Assembly: GCF_003851045.1 (NCBI RefSeq)
Contig: NZ_BFBX01000088.1
Span: 63,300 to 127,299, forward strand
DNA length: 64,000 nucleotides
Direction of reading: 5' to 3'
Source of the DNA: Paenibacillus sp. 598K
GTDB taxonomy: Bacteria > Bacillota > Bacilli > Paenibacillales > Paenibacillaceae
The notes below the pieces were generated by a model. The model ran no database searches and was not told the origin of the DNA. It saw only the letters and a list, made by a program, of their open reading frames with translations. Below, in pieces: positions 1 through 8,056 of the stretch. Both the position numbers and the translations under genes were made by a program. Each line of letters begins with the position of its first letter. Position 1 is the first letter of the stretch.

Positions 1-208
1 CATCGAGACCGCGGAAGGAGTGGAAGAGCCGCCGCACCAGCTGCAGCTTCTCGGTGGACGTCATCGTCGCCGAGCCCTCCCACCGGAACACGGCCTCCTC
101 GATGATCGCCGTCAGCTCCTCGTCGGTCACCGCGCCGCTCAGGTCGATGCGCTCGCGTATATGGCGCCTCAGCCCCAGCACCACCTCCTCTGCTGTCATC
201 GCCTTCAT
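1..208 (-). CDS. cpaF: CpaF/TadA-type secretion ATPase, N-terminal fragment
   Basis: Only the first 69 codons are in the window; the rest lies beyond the left edge. The fragment reads MKAMTAEEVV onward and reaches a segment with EKLQLVRRLFHSFRGLD, which is how the helical N-terminal domain of CpaF/TadA ATPases leads into the catalytic part. Such ATPases power assembly of Flp/Tad pili or related type II/IV machines at the cytoplasmic face of the membrane. The ATG at 206-208 is preceded by AGGAGA at a good distance. It has its own promoter and terminator-like leader (282-387), nearly the same as that of the cpaE-like gene at 5127-6284, which supports a shared function. The assignment rests on the N-terminus only; no Walker motifs are visible here. 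Confidence 0.7.
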   Translation of the reverse strand, partial: MKAMTAEEVVLGLRRHIRERIDLSGAVTDEELTAIIEEAVFRWEGSATMTSTEKLQLVRRLFHSFRGLD

Positions 209-281
209 CGCCCGTCTCCTGTCCGATGCCCTGTCCTCATGATGAGCATCCCTCCTTCCGTGGACTACGCCGTGAAACATC

Positions 282-387
282 AAAAAGCACCGCAAATCAC
301 GCATAATTCATGCGTAATGTGCGGTGCTTCCGTCACGTCGTCCCACTATTTTGACCTAATATAGCACAGATCTTCCAAAATCGTCAA
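282..387 (-). promoter_or_regulatory. Leader copy A: sigma-A promoter plus terminator hairpin upstream of cpaF
   Basis: Read on the minus strand: -35 TTGACG (382-387), an 18-bp spacer, -10 TATATT (358-363). About 75 bases later a two-tier hairpin follows, with base stem AAGCACCGCA/TGCGGTGCTT (320-329 with 285-294) and apical stem ACGCAT/ATGCGT, then a T run. The hairpin lies about 75 bp before the cpaF start, so transcription should stop ahead of the gene unless something prevents it. The same design recurs at 6330-6435. I do not recognise the leader as a known riboswitch class. Confidence 0.75.
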
Positions 388-447
388 CAACCGACTTTAC
401 ATTCCATCTCAAGTCGAGCAACCGGGCAGCACGGCCGCCAGGAAAGC

Positions 448-1830
448 TTAATTCACAGGCAGCTTCATGACGGCGCGCAGTCCCTGCCCCTCGTCGCTGC
501 CCAGCAGCAGCTCTCCGCGATGCGCCCGCGCAATCCTCGCCACCATCGGCAGACCGAGCCCATGTCCCTGCCCAGCGTGCCGCTTGCGGCCCGCAGCATA
601 CGGCAGCAGGACGACATCCGCCAGATCGGCTCGAGCGATGCCGCGCCCGTCATCCGACACCTCAATATAACACTCCTCGCCGCCCGGCGTACGACCTGTC
701 CGCACCTCGATGGCGCAGCCCTCGGGATTATGACGCAGACTGTTGTGGATCAGATTGGTCAGCGCCCGATACAGCAGTCGCTCGTCCCCCATCGTCGCTA
801 CACTCTCCTCCTCGACCTGCAGCGAGATCGCATACCGTTCGTCGAGACCGTCGTTCAGGAAGTCGGAGACGACCTGACGGGCCAGCACGGAGGGCCGGAT
901 CGGCTTGAGCTGGAGCGGCTGCATGTCGTATTCGAGCATAGACACCAGATTGAGGTCGCTGACGAGCGAGCGCAGCCGCTCTCCCTGGCGACGGATGATC
1001 GCCGCCTGCTGTCGAGCATCTGCGGTCAGCTCCGCCCGCTCCTCCAGCTCGCTCGCATAGCCGAGGATCATCGACAGCGGCGTGCGGATGTCGTGGGAGA
1101 TACCCGCGATCCAGTTCGAGCGCGCCTCGTCTCTCGCCTTGAGCGCCTCGTCCTTGTCCTGCAGCATGCGGGACGTCGAGTTGATGCTGGTGGACAGATC
1201 CTGCAGGATGCCCCCGCTCACGAGCTGCACTGGCTGTCCGCGAGCGAGCGTATGCATGCCCTCGATGAGCGGACGGATGCTGCGGATAAGCCGCGTACCG
1301 ATCAGCACCGAGACGACAAGCGCCAGCGCGATGTTGCAGAGGAGCAGCAGCAGGATGCGGAGCGGCAGCGATCTGAGCCAGTCCGCGAGCAAGTCGAGCT
1401 GATATTTGCCATACGTATGCTTGGGGTAGCCCATGACGAGCAGTCCCTCGCTGCGCTCCCACACATAGACCGGGTATTCCATCAGGTAATACCGGGCGAA
1501 CTTGGCCACATCGATGACGTTATACGATCTTGGAATCTCCGGGGGCAGGCTCATGCTCCAGTTGACCTGTCCCTGCTCATCCAGCAGCATGACCCACGCC
1601 TGATGCCGCTCCAGCAGACGCTGCGCCTCGACATCCAGTCGGTACTCTCCCGCCCCCTCCGCAGTCAGACCGGCCGACACCTGGCGCACGACGGCAGATG
1701 GCGAGGGGCCCTCCTGCACCTCCTTGAAGACGATCACGCCTAGCAGGACGAGATTGAAGAGCAAGAGGAGCACGGATACGAGCATCGTCGAGCCGACGAA
1801 GCGCCGCAGGATGCGAACTGCGCCATTCAT
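448..1830 (-). CDS. Sensor histidine kinase of a lantibiotic/antibiotic-resistance type two-component system
   Basis: 460 residues. A membrane segment at about 13-33, an extracytoplasmic part of about 120 residues, a second membrane segment at about 156-178, HAMP linker, then the HisKA domain with the phospho-acceptor His246 in GISHDIRTPLSMILGY. The ATPase domain has an N box (NLIHNSLRHN), a G1 box (DDGRGIA) and a G2 box (GQGHGLGLP). Its ATG overlaps the stop of the response regulator (TGATG at 1828-1832), so the two are translated together. The LanFEG-like ABC genes lie divergently upstream, the layout of LanRK-type self-protection systems, so it probably senses a cell-wall-active peptide. 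The ligand cannot be told from sequence. Confidence 0.9.
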   Translation of the reverse strand: MNGAVRILRRFVGSTMLVSVLLLLFNLVLLGVIVFKEVQEGPSPSAVVRQVSAGLTAEGAGEYRLDVEAQRLLERHQAWVMLLDEQGQVNWSMSLPPEIPRSYNVIDVAKFARYYLMEYPVYVWERSEGLLVMGYPKHTYGKYQLDLLADWLRSLPLRILLLLLCNIALALVVSVLIGTRLIRSIRPLIEGMHTLARGQPVQLVSGGILQDLSTSINSTSRMLQDKDEALKARDEARSNWIAGISHDIRTPLSMILGYASELEERAELTADARQQAAIIRRQGERLRSLVSDLNLVSMLEYDMQPLQLKPIRPSVLARQVVSDFLNDGLDERYAISLQVEEESVATMGDERLLYRALTNLIHNSLRHNPEGCAIEVRTGRTPGGEECYIEVSDDGRGIARADLADVVLLPYAAGRKRHAGQGHGLGLPMVARIARAHRGELLLGSDEGQGLRAVMKLPVN

Positions 1831-2546
1831 CAGCGACTCTCCGCAGACGGCAGCAGCTTGTAGCCAAGGCCGCGAACGGTCATCAGATAGATTGGCTTCG
1901 ACGGATCTGGCTCGATCTTCTCGCGGATGCGTCGCACATGCACCATCAGCGTATTCTCATAGCCGTAGCTGTCGTCTCCCCAGACCGCCTGACAGAGCGC
2001 GTCGCTCGTGACGATCCGTCCCCGATGCTCATAGAGCTTGAGCAGGATCGCATGCTCCTTGGCCGTCAGCTGCTGCTCGCCCTCTGCTTGACGGACCACG
2101 GCGCTCTCCAGATCGACCCATAGGTCGCCGAGCCGGAACACAGGCAACCGTTCGACGACAGGAGTCGCGTATACGCGCTTCAATATCGCCATCAGACGCA
2201 GGATCAGCTCCCTTGGCAGGAAGGGCTTGACCATATAATCATCCGCCCCGAGTCCCAAGCCCAGCAAGCGGTCCTCATCCTCGCCACGGGCGGACAGGAA
2301 CAGGACGGGCATCGTGGAGAAGGCGCGGATCGCAGGCAGCAGCGAGAAGCCGTCGCCATCGGGCAGCATCACGTCCAGGATCGCCGCATCCGGCTTTTCG
2401 GATCGACAGCAGGCCAGCGCCTCCGCACAGCTCGCAGCCGTATAGATGCGGAAGAAGCCTTCCTTGCGGAGGAAGCGCTCGATCATCGCCTGTATTTCAG
2501 GCTCGTCATCGACGATCAATATTTTTTTATTTTTTATCCTATCCAT
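1830..2546 (-). CDS. OmpR/PhoB-family response regulator
   Basis: About 238 residues from ATG 2544-2546. The receiver domain has acidic residues DD at 13-14, the phospho-acceptor Asp58 (ILDVMLPDGDG) and the conserved lysine in MVKPF. The C-terminal winged helix is of OmpR type and ends VRGLGYKLLPSAESR. The frame is open further up to a GTG at 2571-2573, but that codon touches a TATAAT -10 element (2565-2570), so the downstream ATG behind GGTGATG is the better start. It is the partner of the adjacent kinase and probably activates the divergent ABC operon. Confidence 0.9.
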   Translation of the reverse strand: MDRIKNKKILIVDDEPEIQAMIERFLRKEGFFRIYTAASCAEALACCRSEKPDAAILDVMLPDGDGFSLLPAIRAFSTMPVLFLSARGEDEDRLLGLGLGADDYMVKPFLPRELILRLMAILKRVYATPVVERLPVFRLGDLWVDLESAVVRQAEGEQQLTAKEHAILLKLYEHRGRIVTSDALCQAVWGDDSYGYENTLMVHVRRIREKIEPDPSKPIYLMTVRGLGYKLLPSAESR

Positions 2547-2564
2547 CACATCATCACCATGTCC

Positions 2565-2570
2565 ATTATA
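2565..2570 (-). promoter_or_regulatory. Probable -10 element of the regulator/kinase operon
   Basis: A perfect TATAAT on the minus strand about 20 bp before the response-regulator ATG; the -35 region is weak (around CTTAGC). The divergent region to 2705 also holds a short GGTCAGCGTCAGCGG direct repeat (about 2623-2637) and a TATAGT at about 2656-2661 facing the ABC genes. Both are possible regulator-controlled elements, unproven. Confidence 0.45.
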
Positions 2571-2705
2571 CACGATGACAGCGATTAGCTAAGCGCCAGC
2601 GCCCTATTTAAGGCTGCCGTAAGGTCAGCGTCAGCGGACGGCAAGCTCCCCTCGTTATAGTGAGACTATCGATACATGACAAAGCGAATTGGAGTGGTAA
2701 CGGAT

Positions 2706-3623
2706 ATGAACGCATCCCCGATCGTGGAAACGCGCGAACTAACGAAAACGTATGGCAGCTCGCATCGCGTCCACAAGGTGAATCTGACGGTCGAGACGGG
2801 TCAGATCTACGGCTTCCTCGGACCCAATGGCGCAGGCAAGACGACAACGCTGAAAATGCTGCTTGGCCTAATCAAGCCGACGGAGGGCAACATCCGGATG
2901 TTCGGCAAGGAGCTCGGCCGCAATCGTCAGGCTATCCTGAACGACACCGGCTCGCTCATCGAGTCCCCCTCCTACTACGGCCATCTGACCGGGCTAGAAA
3001 ACATGCGCCTCATGCAGCGGCTGCGCAATGTCCCTGCTCAGAACATCGACAAAGCGCTGCATATCGTCCGGCTCGAAAATCAAAAGCACAAGCGGGCCGA
3101 CCAGTACTCGCTGGGTATGAAGCAGCGGCTTGGCATCGCGATGGCGCTGCTCGCCTTCCCGAAGCTGCTCATCCTCGACGAGCCCACCAACGGGCTCGAT
3201 CCGTCCGGGATCGGCGAGATCCGCGAGCTCATCAAGTCGTTGCCCGGCGAATATGGCATCACAGTAATGATCTCCAGCCATCTGCTGTCCGAGATCGAGC
3301 AGATCGCCACCTCGGTCGGCATCATCAGCGACGGCAAGCTGCTCTATCAAGGGACGATGCAGCAGCTCCAAGCCAGCAACCAGGCGACGATGCACTTCGC
3401 GACAGGCGAGCCGTCACGAGCAGAGCAAGTGTTGCTGACGCTCGGCTTCATGCCGAGACGGGCAGAACGTCGTCTCGTCCTGGAGGCACTATCGGACGAG
3501 GAAGTGTCGCGCATCAACCGGGCGCTCGTCGAGCAGGGCATCCCCGTCACCCGCATCGAAGAGCGCACGCGCAGCCTCGAGGAGTTGTTCCTCGAGCTTA
3601 CCGGGAAGGAGCGAAGTCTCTGA
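2706..3623 (+). CDS. ABC transporter ATP-binding protein, lantibiotic immunity (LanF/BcrA) type
   Basis: About 305 residues. Walker A GPNGAGKTTT, signature YSLGMKQRLGIAMA, Walker B LLILDEPTNGLDPSG and the switch region ISSHLLSEIEQ are all present. This is the ATPase subunit of a two-permease exporter that expels antimicrobial peptides from the membrane. I chose ATG 2706 (MNASPIVETREL), preceded by GGAG; an ATG at 2676 is in frame but lacks a ribosome site. The stop overlaps the next gene's start (TGATG), so translation is coupled. The order F, E-like, G-like with a divergent two-component system is typical of LanFEG/BcrAB modules. Confidence 0.88.
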   Translation: MNASPIVETRELTKTYGSSHRVHKVNLTVETGQIYGFLGPNGAGKTTTLKMLLGLIKPTEGNIRMFGKELGRNRQAILNDTGSLIESPSYYGHLTGLENMRLMQRLRNVPAQNIDKALHIVRLENQKHKRADQYSLGMKQRLGIAMALLAFPKLLILDEPTNGLDPSGIGEIRELIKSLPGEYGITVMISSHLLSEIEQIATSVGIISDGKLLYQGTMQQLQASNQATMHFATGEPSRAEQVLLTLGFMPRRAERRLVLEALSDEEVSRINRALVEQGIPVTRIEERTRSLEELFLELTGKERSL

Positions 3624-4372
3624 TGAAGGCTCTGGCGCTCGAATACTATAAGATTCGCCGCAAAAAAATCGGGCTCATGCTGGCGATGTTCCTCGCTGCC
3701 GAAGCGCTCTGGGCTGCGATGTCGATCAGCATCTCGATCTCGCGCAGCGCAGCGAATGCCAGCTGGGAAGCGATCATCTTCAGCATCGCCTCGATGAACG
3801 GGCTATTCCTGCCGATCCTGTCGGCCATCGTCGTCTCCCGCATCTGCGATATGGAGCATAAGGGGAGCACCTGGAAGCTGCTCATGACGACCTCTGTCGG
3901 ACGCCATCACGTCTACGGCGCCAAGTATGTGTGCGCCAACAGCCTGATGCTGTGCGGCATTGCCGCCCAAGCAGCCTTTATGATCGGCTTCGGATACTAC
4001 AAAGGCATCGAAGGAACGCCGCCTGCGGGGCTGCTCCTCCAGTTCATCTGCGGCGCGCTGCTGACGACGTTGGCGATCACGGCGCTGCAGCAGTGGATCT
4101 CGCTCGCTGTTCGCAACCAGGCGTTTGCGCTCTGTCTCGGCATGCTGGGCGGCTTCCTGGGCACCACATCCGGCCTGTTCCCCGCCAGCATCCGTCACCT
4201 GTTCATCTGGTCCTATTATCTCGATCTGAGCCCGGTCACTTACGTATACGACGCCTCGGCGGGCGCCTACGTGTCCGGCGGACTGCCGCTCGGCTTGCTC
4301 GCCGTCGCGCTCCTGGCAGCGGCAGCACTCTACATGGCAGGCAATTATCATCTCTCGCGACAAGAGATCTAA
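3623..4372 (+). CDS. Lantibiotic-immunity-type ABC permease (LanE/MutE-like)
   Basis: 249 residues with six predicted membrane segments, starting MKALALEYYKIRRKKIG: a short basic cytoplasmic N-terminus before the first helix, as in LanE/EpiE/MutE permeases. The ATG overlaps the stop of the ATPase gene and 14 bp separate it from the second permease. It should form the membrane channel with the next gene product. The frame stays open far upstream inside the ATPase gene, but that part is not protein-like. Confidence 0.82.
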   Translation: MKALALEYYKIRRKKIGLMLAMFLAAEALWAAMSISISISRSAANASWEAIIFSIASMNGLFLPILSAIVVSRICDMEHKGSTWKLLMTTSVGRHHVYGAKYVCANSLMLCGIAAQAAFMIGFGYYKGIEGTPPAGLLLQFICGALLTTLAITALQQWISLAVRNQAFALCLGMLGGFLGTTSGLFPASIRHLFIWSYYLDLSPVTYVYDASAGAYVSGGLPLGLLAVALLAAAALYMAGNYHLSRQEI

Positions 4373-4386
4373 GGAGGTCGACACCT

Positions 4387-5118
4387 ATGCTACGAAGCTT
4401 TTCTGCCGAATGGCTCAAGCTGCGCCGTTCCCGCATGCTGCCGGTGCTGGCGGCGCTGCCGACGCTCAGTCTGCTGATCGGATGCTTTAACTTTTATGTC
4501 AATCAAGCGGCGCTTGATAACGGCTGGTACAGTCTATGGACTCAGGTCAGCCTGTTTTACGGCGAGTTTTTCCTGCCGATCCTGATCGCGATCTGCTGCG
4601 CCTTCGTCTGCCGGCTCGAGCACAATAATCGCAACTGGAACATGACCTTAACGGTCCCTTTGTCGATCACAAGCCTGTTTATGGCCAAGCTGCTTGTCGT
4701 TGGCGTGCTTATCTTAGGCGCGCAGACGTTTTTTATGCTGATGTACGGAGCTGCGGGCATCGCCCTGGGTATCACGGAGCCCTTCCCACTGGAGACGATC
4801 GGGTGGAGCTTGCGCGGCTGGATCGCCTCGCTCTCGATCGCTGCCCTGCAGCTTGGCCTGTCCATCCGCATCCGCAGCTTCGCGACGCCGATCGGCATCA
4901 GCCTGTGCCTCGTCTTTGCGGGCCTCGGACTCTATGTGCTGCATCTGGGCATGCTGTTTCCCTACTCGCTGCTGACGATCGGCATGGGCGTGCTCAGTCA
5001 GCAAGGGCTCTCGCCAGGCGATAACCTGATCTTCCTGTTCATGAATTCGCTGTTCATCGCGCTGTTCGCGGTCTGGTCGATCCATCGTCTGCGCTCCGCA
5101 GATGTCGTGACCGTCTGA
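4387..5118 (+). CDS. Lantibiotic-immunity-type ABC permease (LanG/MutG-like)
   Basis: 243 residues, six predicted membrane segments, starting MLRSFSAEWLKLRRSRMLPV. A strong AAGGAGGT lies 7 bp before the ATG. It resembles the preceding permease in layout (short basic N-terminus, long polar loop after the second helix), as expected for the paired permeases of LanFEG systems. It ends only 9 bp from the convergent cpaE-like gene with no clear terminator between them. Confidence 0.82.
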   Translation: MLRSFSAEWLKLRRSRMLPVLAALPTLSLLIGCFNFYVNQAALDNGWYSLWTQVSLFYGEFFLPILIAICCAFVCRLEHNNRNWNMTLTVPLSITSLFMAKLLVVGVLILGAQTFFMLMYGAAGIALGITEPFPLETIGWSLRGWIASLSIAALQLGLSIRIRSFATPIGISLCLVFAGLGLYVLHLGMLFPYSLLTIGMGVLSQQGLSPGDNLIFLFMNSLFIALFAVWSIHRLRSADVVTV

Positions 5119-5126
5119 CGCACAAC

Positions 5127-6284
5127 TTAATGCACCCGCGAGTAGGCCGTCTCCATCCTGGCTTCGTCATGTCTGCCGAGACGCTCCTCGATGGCTTCGC
5201 CCTGCGGCCAGATCAGCTCGTCCAGCAAGCGCTCCACCGCTTGGCGATACTGGGGCGAAGCGAACGGCACCGGCGTGCTCTGCGGCCCATGCCATTGTGG
5301 GACGACCGGCAGGATGCCATACGTCTCCAGAGGCGTCTGGCCAGGCACAGCAAGCTCCGACTCGCCGATCCTAAGCAGCCGCAGTCGTTGCAACAGCTCG
5401 CTACCGCCACGCTTCCTTGCCTCATCCAGTCCATACTGCGTCTTGCCGCGCACGACCGCATCCTCGGCATAGAGCCAAAGCAGCCGTCCGCTCGCTCCGA
5501 CCACCGCGTCGTACACCTCGTCCATCCAGCTGTCCAAGTCGACGATGATTAGCTCATACTCGCCGCTGCTTGCGATCGTCTCCAGCAATGCGGCCGCGAC
5601 CGCGCCGCTCAAGGCGCGGCGCTCCCCAGCGCTCTGAGGCGGCGCGAAGACATCGCAGTGCAAGGTCGGATGGGACTTGCGATGCTCGCGCAGCCGCTCT
5701 GCTGCCTGATCCGGTTGTGCTTGCAGCGCATACAGCATCCGCGAGAAGCTGTCGTCGGGCGGATCGCCGAACAGTCCGGCCGTCCCCGGCCATTGCTCCA
5801 GATTGAGATAAAACACCTTCTTGCGTCTCAACGCCGCCGCTCGGGCCAGATGGAGCGCCAGCGTCGTCTTGCCGATCCCGGCCGCGGCGGAGTAGACGGC
5901 AACAATCTGCGGTCCGCCGCTTGGCGCTGCCGACAGCGTCGCCCCGCCCGCCGCCTCGCGATGAAGCTGCGTGAGCTGGCGCAACAACTCCGGCAGCGGC
6001 TGGAATTGCAGCAGCTGCTGTCGTCCCTCATCGACGCGCTGCCGCACCAGCTCGGCGACCACCGCTGACGGCGGCAGCAGCTCGCCCGCTTCCTCCAGGA
6101 ATACAGGCTGAGCCAGCACCAGATCCGCCGGGTAGCCGTTTTTGAGATATTGCTTCAGCGCTGGCGGATGCGTAAAGGCCGTCACCTGCCAGATCGTCCC
6201 GAACTCCACATCCCGCATATACGAGGATAGCCGCTGGATATAGTCCTGCTCCCTGGCGGCGATGATGAGATGGCCTTGCTTCAC
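5127..6284 (-). CDS. cpaE: CpaE/TadZ-like pilus-assembly ATPase
   Basis: 385 residues from GTG 6282-6284, preceded by AAGGAGC; the open frame further up runs into the leader terminator and is not coding. Residues 1-110 look like a degenerate response-regulator fold. From about 130 follows a MinD/ParA-type ATPase with a deviant Walker A (SAAAGIGKTT), NLEQWPG and LIIVDLDSW. CpaE/TadZ proteins position Tad/Flp pilus machinery at the membrane. The shared leader with cpaF at the left edge (6 kb away) supports this role. The two-component/ABC cassette at 448-5118 separates the two pilus genes, which is unusual. Confidence 0.8.
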   Translation of the reverse strand: MKQGHLIIAAREQDYIQRLSSYMRDVEFGTIWQVTAFTHPPALKQYLKNGYPADLVLAQPVFLEEAGELLPPSAVVAELVRQRVDEGRQQLLQFQPLPELLRQLTQLHREAAGGATLSAAPSGGPQIVAVYSAAAGIGKTTLALHLARAAALRRKKVFYLNLEQWPGTAGLFGDPPDDSFSRMLYALQAQPDQAAERLREHRKSHPTLHCDVFAPPQSAGERRALSGAVAAALLETIASSGEYELIIVDLDSWMDEVYDAVVGASGRLLWLYAEDAVVRGKTQYGLDEARKRGGSELLQRLRLLRIGESELAVPGQTPLETYGILPVVPQWHGPQSTPVPFASPQYRQAVERLLDELIWPQGEAIEERLGRHDEARMETAYSRVH

Positions 6285-6329
6285 TTCGGTTCGCTCCTTC
6301 CGGGAATACGCTGCCGATGCATAGCAACA

Positions 6330-6435
6330 AAAAAAGCACCGCAAACTACGCAGTTATGCGTAATGTGCGGTGCTTCCGTCACGTATTCCTCAACTATTTT
6401 GTCCTAATATAGCATAGTTCTTCCAGGGCCGTCAA
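6330..6435 (-). promoter_or_regulatory. Leader copy B: sigma-A promoter plus terminator hairpin upstream of cpaE-like gene
   Basis: Minus strand: -35 TTGACG (6430-6435), 18-bp spacer, -10 TATATT (6406-6411), then a hairpin with base stem AAGCACCGCA/TGCGGTGCTT (6366-6375 with 6334-6343), apical stem ACGCA/TGCGT, and a seven-T run. Promoter spacing, the CAAAATAGT just after the -10, the ACGTGACGG before the stem and the stem itself are shared with copy A at 282-387. The apical stem keeps its pairing while its loop and length differ. Confidence 0.75.
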
Positions 6436-6440
6436 TGTTG

Positions 6441-6689
6441 TTATAGGACCTTGAAAAACTCTTCCACAACTTCTACATCTTTTCTACTTGTATGGAATAT
6501 ATACAATTCACGATGAGGATGAAGCTTATGCAGCTCTTTATAGCCGCTCCAAGCCTCGTTAGGATTATCATAATCTTGAATGACTGCCATTTCCTCTATT
6601 TTCCGTATACGGTTGCTAGAGCTTGCTTTGATTGCTTCTACTAACACAAATCGACTTGGATGCAAATCGGTAATCTCTTCCCATTTCAT
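6441..6689 (-). CDS. Small hypothetical protein
   Basis: 82 residues from ATG 6687-6689 (AGGTG 6 bp upstream; an in-frame GTG at 6698 is possible). It is a soluble mixed alpha/beta protein reading MKWEEITDLHPSRFVLVEAI with a tail of ELYIFHTSRKDVEVVEEFF. I believe relatives occur in other Bacilli without an assigned function. It ends just upstream of the cpaE promoter on the same strand, so that promoter's -35 abuts its stop codon. Confidence 0.6.
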   Translation of the reverse strand: MKWEEITDLHPSRFVLVEAIKASSSNRIRKIEEMAVIQDYDNPNEAWSGYKELHKLHPHRELYIFHTSRKDVEVVEEFFKVL

Positions 6690-6818
6690 AGGCTTCACCT
6701 CGCTTAGAAGTGCATTTAATTTAATTATAGCATAGTGGACTTAAGATGAAAGAAACTACCTCAACTGAAACATTACCTGCGCTTTTTTCGTATAAGCAAA
6801 TATAAGGAGTGGATGGCT

Positions 6819-7022
6819 ATGATCTTGTTTATTTTTCTTTTCATCGCGCTCGCTGTGCTCAATATTATCTACCCGGCCTTTGGCTGGTACCTGCGATACG
6901 GATGGATGGTCAAGGGCGAGTCGGAGCCAAGCGAAGCTTACCTCGTCATGAGTCGAATTGGCGGTATTATTGCACTGGTCATGTTTCTCTTGCTTTTGTT
7001 ATCTGGTAGCCTGCCCCTTTAA
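6819..7022 (+). CDS. Small two-helix membrane protein, DUF6199-like
   Basis: 67 residues from ATG 6819, with AAGGAG 9 bp upstream (the ATG at 6813 is too close to it). Two membrane helices flank a short polar loop with GWMVKGESEPSEAYL; the GW...GE.EPS pattern followed by a second helix is what I associate with DUF6199. Function unknown. It converges on the MerR gene, overlapping it by 4 bp at the stop codons. Confidence 0.6.
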   Translation: MILFIFLFIALAVLNIIYPAFGWYLRYGWMVKGESEPSEAYLVMSRIGGIIALVMFLLLLLSGSLPL

Positions 7023-7933
7023 TCAAGCGTTGTCGGTCTCGCCTTATTGAGAGCCTCCAGATGCTGGGCATATGCTTGGTACGCTGGACTAAGACGCTTC
7101 ATCGCCGGGATGAACCGCTCACGATACCCTCCTGCTTGCTCCAGTACCGCCACAAATCGCTGCATCCGATACGCGTCGGAGTGAAGGTAAGCGGGGGATT
7201 GCCTGTAGGCTTCAAGGGCAGCAAGCCGCTCCTTCTGCTCTTGCCAGAACGCGGCGGGGGCCTCGGCAGCGCGGGCGACCGCACGCTCCATCTCCTCGGA
7301 TAGCTCTCTCCATTGATCGTAAGACAGAGCAGGCTTACCGGCCTCGTCATAATCGCCAGCTCCCTTCGCATCCGAAGAGACGGCGGCAGGCATGGAGCTG
7401 CTGTTATCATCATCAGTCAACTCGAGCCCCTCGGCTTCGTCGAGGAAACGGAGGATGTCCGCATAGGCCTCCCGCTGCTCCTCCGTCTCCAGAGTAACGG
7501 GCAGGTAGCGGGCGAAATGCATCGTCACATAGTCGCCGAACGCGCCAGGGAACGCCTGCCGCAGCTTGTCCTGCAGCGTAGCTTGCCGATCCAGGGCCTG
7601 GAGCTCGACTTCCGCCTCCGACCAATCGCCGCTCTCGCCCAGACGACGCAGGATCGTCAGTCTGGCTTCTTCCCTGGAGCGCTCGAGCTCACGCCGCCGG
7701 GCGAGCTCGTCCAGCAGCGCTCCTGACCCATCGGCCAACTGCTGGCGAATCTCTTGTATGGACAGCCCAAGCTTACGCAGGATGGAGATTTTACGCAATT
7801 GAGTCTCATCGGCTTCGCTGAACTCGCGGTATCCATTCGCTGATACTTGCGGATCGAGCAGTTGCTGTTCAATATAATAGTTGATCGCTTTTTTCGTGAT
7901 GCCAAGTTTTTGGCACAGTTGGCGCATATGCAT
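7019..7933 (-). CDS. MerR-family transcriptional regulator with long C-terminal domain
   Basis: 304 residues from ATG 7931-7933, behind GAGGTGAGG. Residues 1-70 form the MerR winged helix (MHMRQLCQKLGITKKAINYY and GYREFSEADETQLRKI). A helical linker follows, then about 200 residues without a recognised effector domain. Its promoter has the 19-bp spacer with an internal dyad that MerR proteins act on, so it is very likely autoregulated. The lipoprotein gene at 8057 is divergent. The inducer is unknown; no metal-binding cysteines of MerR/CueR type are evident. Confidence 0.85.
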   Translation of the reverse strand: MHMRQLCQKLGITKKAINYYIEQQLLDPQVSANGYREFSEADETQLRKISILRKLGLSIQEIRQQLADGSGALLDELARRRELERSREEARLTILRRLGESGDWSEAEVELQALDRQATLQDKLRQAFPGAFGDYVTMHFARYLPVTLETEEQREAYADILRFLDEAEGLELTDDDNSSSMPAAVSSDAKGAGDYDEAGKPALSYDQWRELSEEMERAVARAAEAPAAFWQEQKERLAALEAYRQSPAYLHSDAYRMQRFVAVLEQAGGYRERFIPAMKRLSPAYQAYAQHLEALNKARPTTLD

Positions 7934-7952
7934 CGGCCTCACCTCTGCTCTT

Positions 7953-7983
7953 ATCATAGACCGGCCCCCAAGGGAACAGTCAA
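7953..7983 (-). promoter_or_regulatory. MerR-type promoter with 19-bp spacer and operator dyad
   Basis: Minus strand: -35 TTGACT (7978-7983), 19-bp spacer (7959-7977), -10 TATGAT (7953-7958). A 23-bp imperfect inverted repeat at 7959-7981 with arms GAC.G..CCC / GGG..C.GTC fills the spacer. An over-long spacer with such a dyad is the hallmark of MerR-controlled promoters. It drives the merR gene itself. Confidence 0.75.
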
Positions 7984-8056
7984 GACACGCCGACAACCTG
8001 TTCTGACATGGCATTACGCTTTGCTCGTCATACTCTATAAGGTAGAGGTGATTGTC

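Noticed and set aside
20..364. Plus-strand ORF over the cpaF start and leader
   Set aside because: It is antisense to cpaF and crosses the hairpin; composition is that of a GC-rich shadow.
282..387. c-di-GMP (GEMM) riboswitch in the cpaF/cpaE leaders
   Set aside because: The leader is too short and lacks the conserved core bases of either GEMM class; only promoter, short box and terminator are visible.
2660..4372. A 570-residue plus-strand ORF spanning both the ABC ATPase region and the permease
   Set aside because: Only the part from ATG 3623 is protein-like; the upstream part is a shadow of the ATPase gene in another frame, and TGATG coupling marks the true start.
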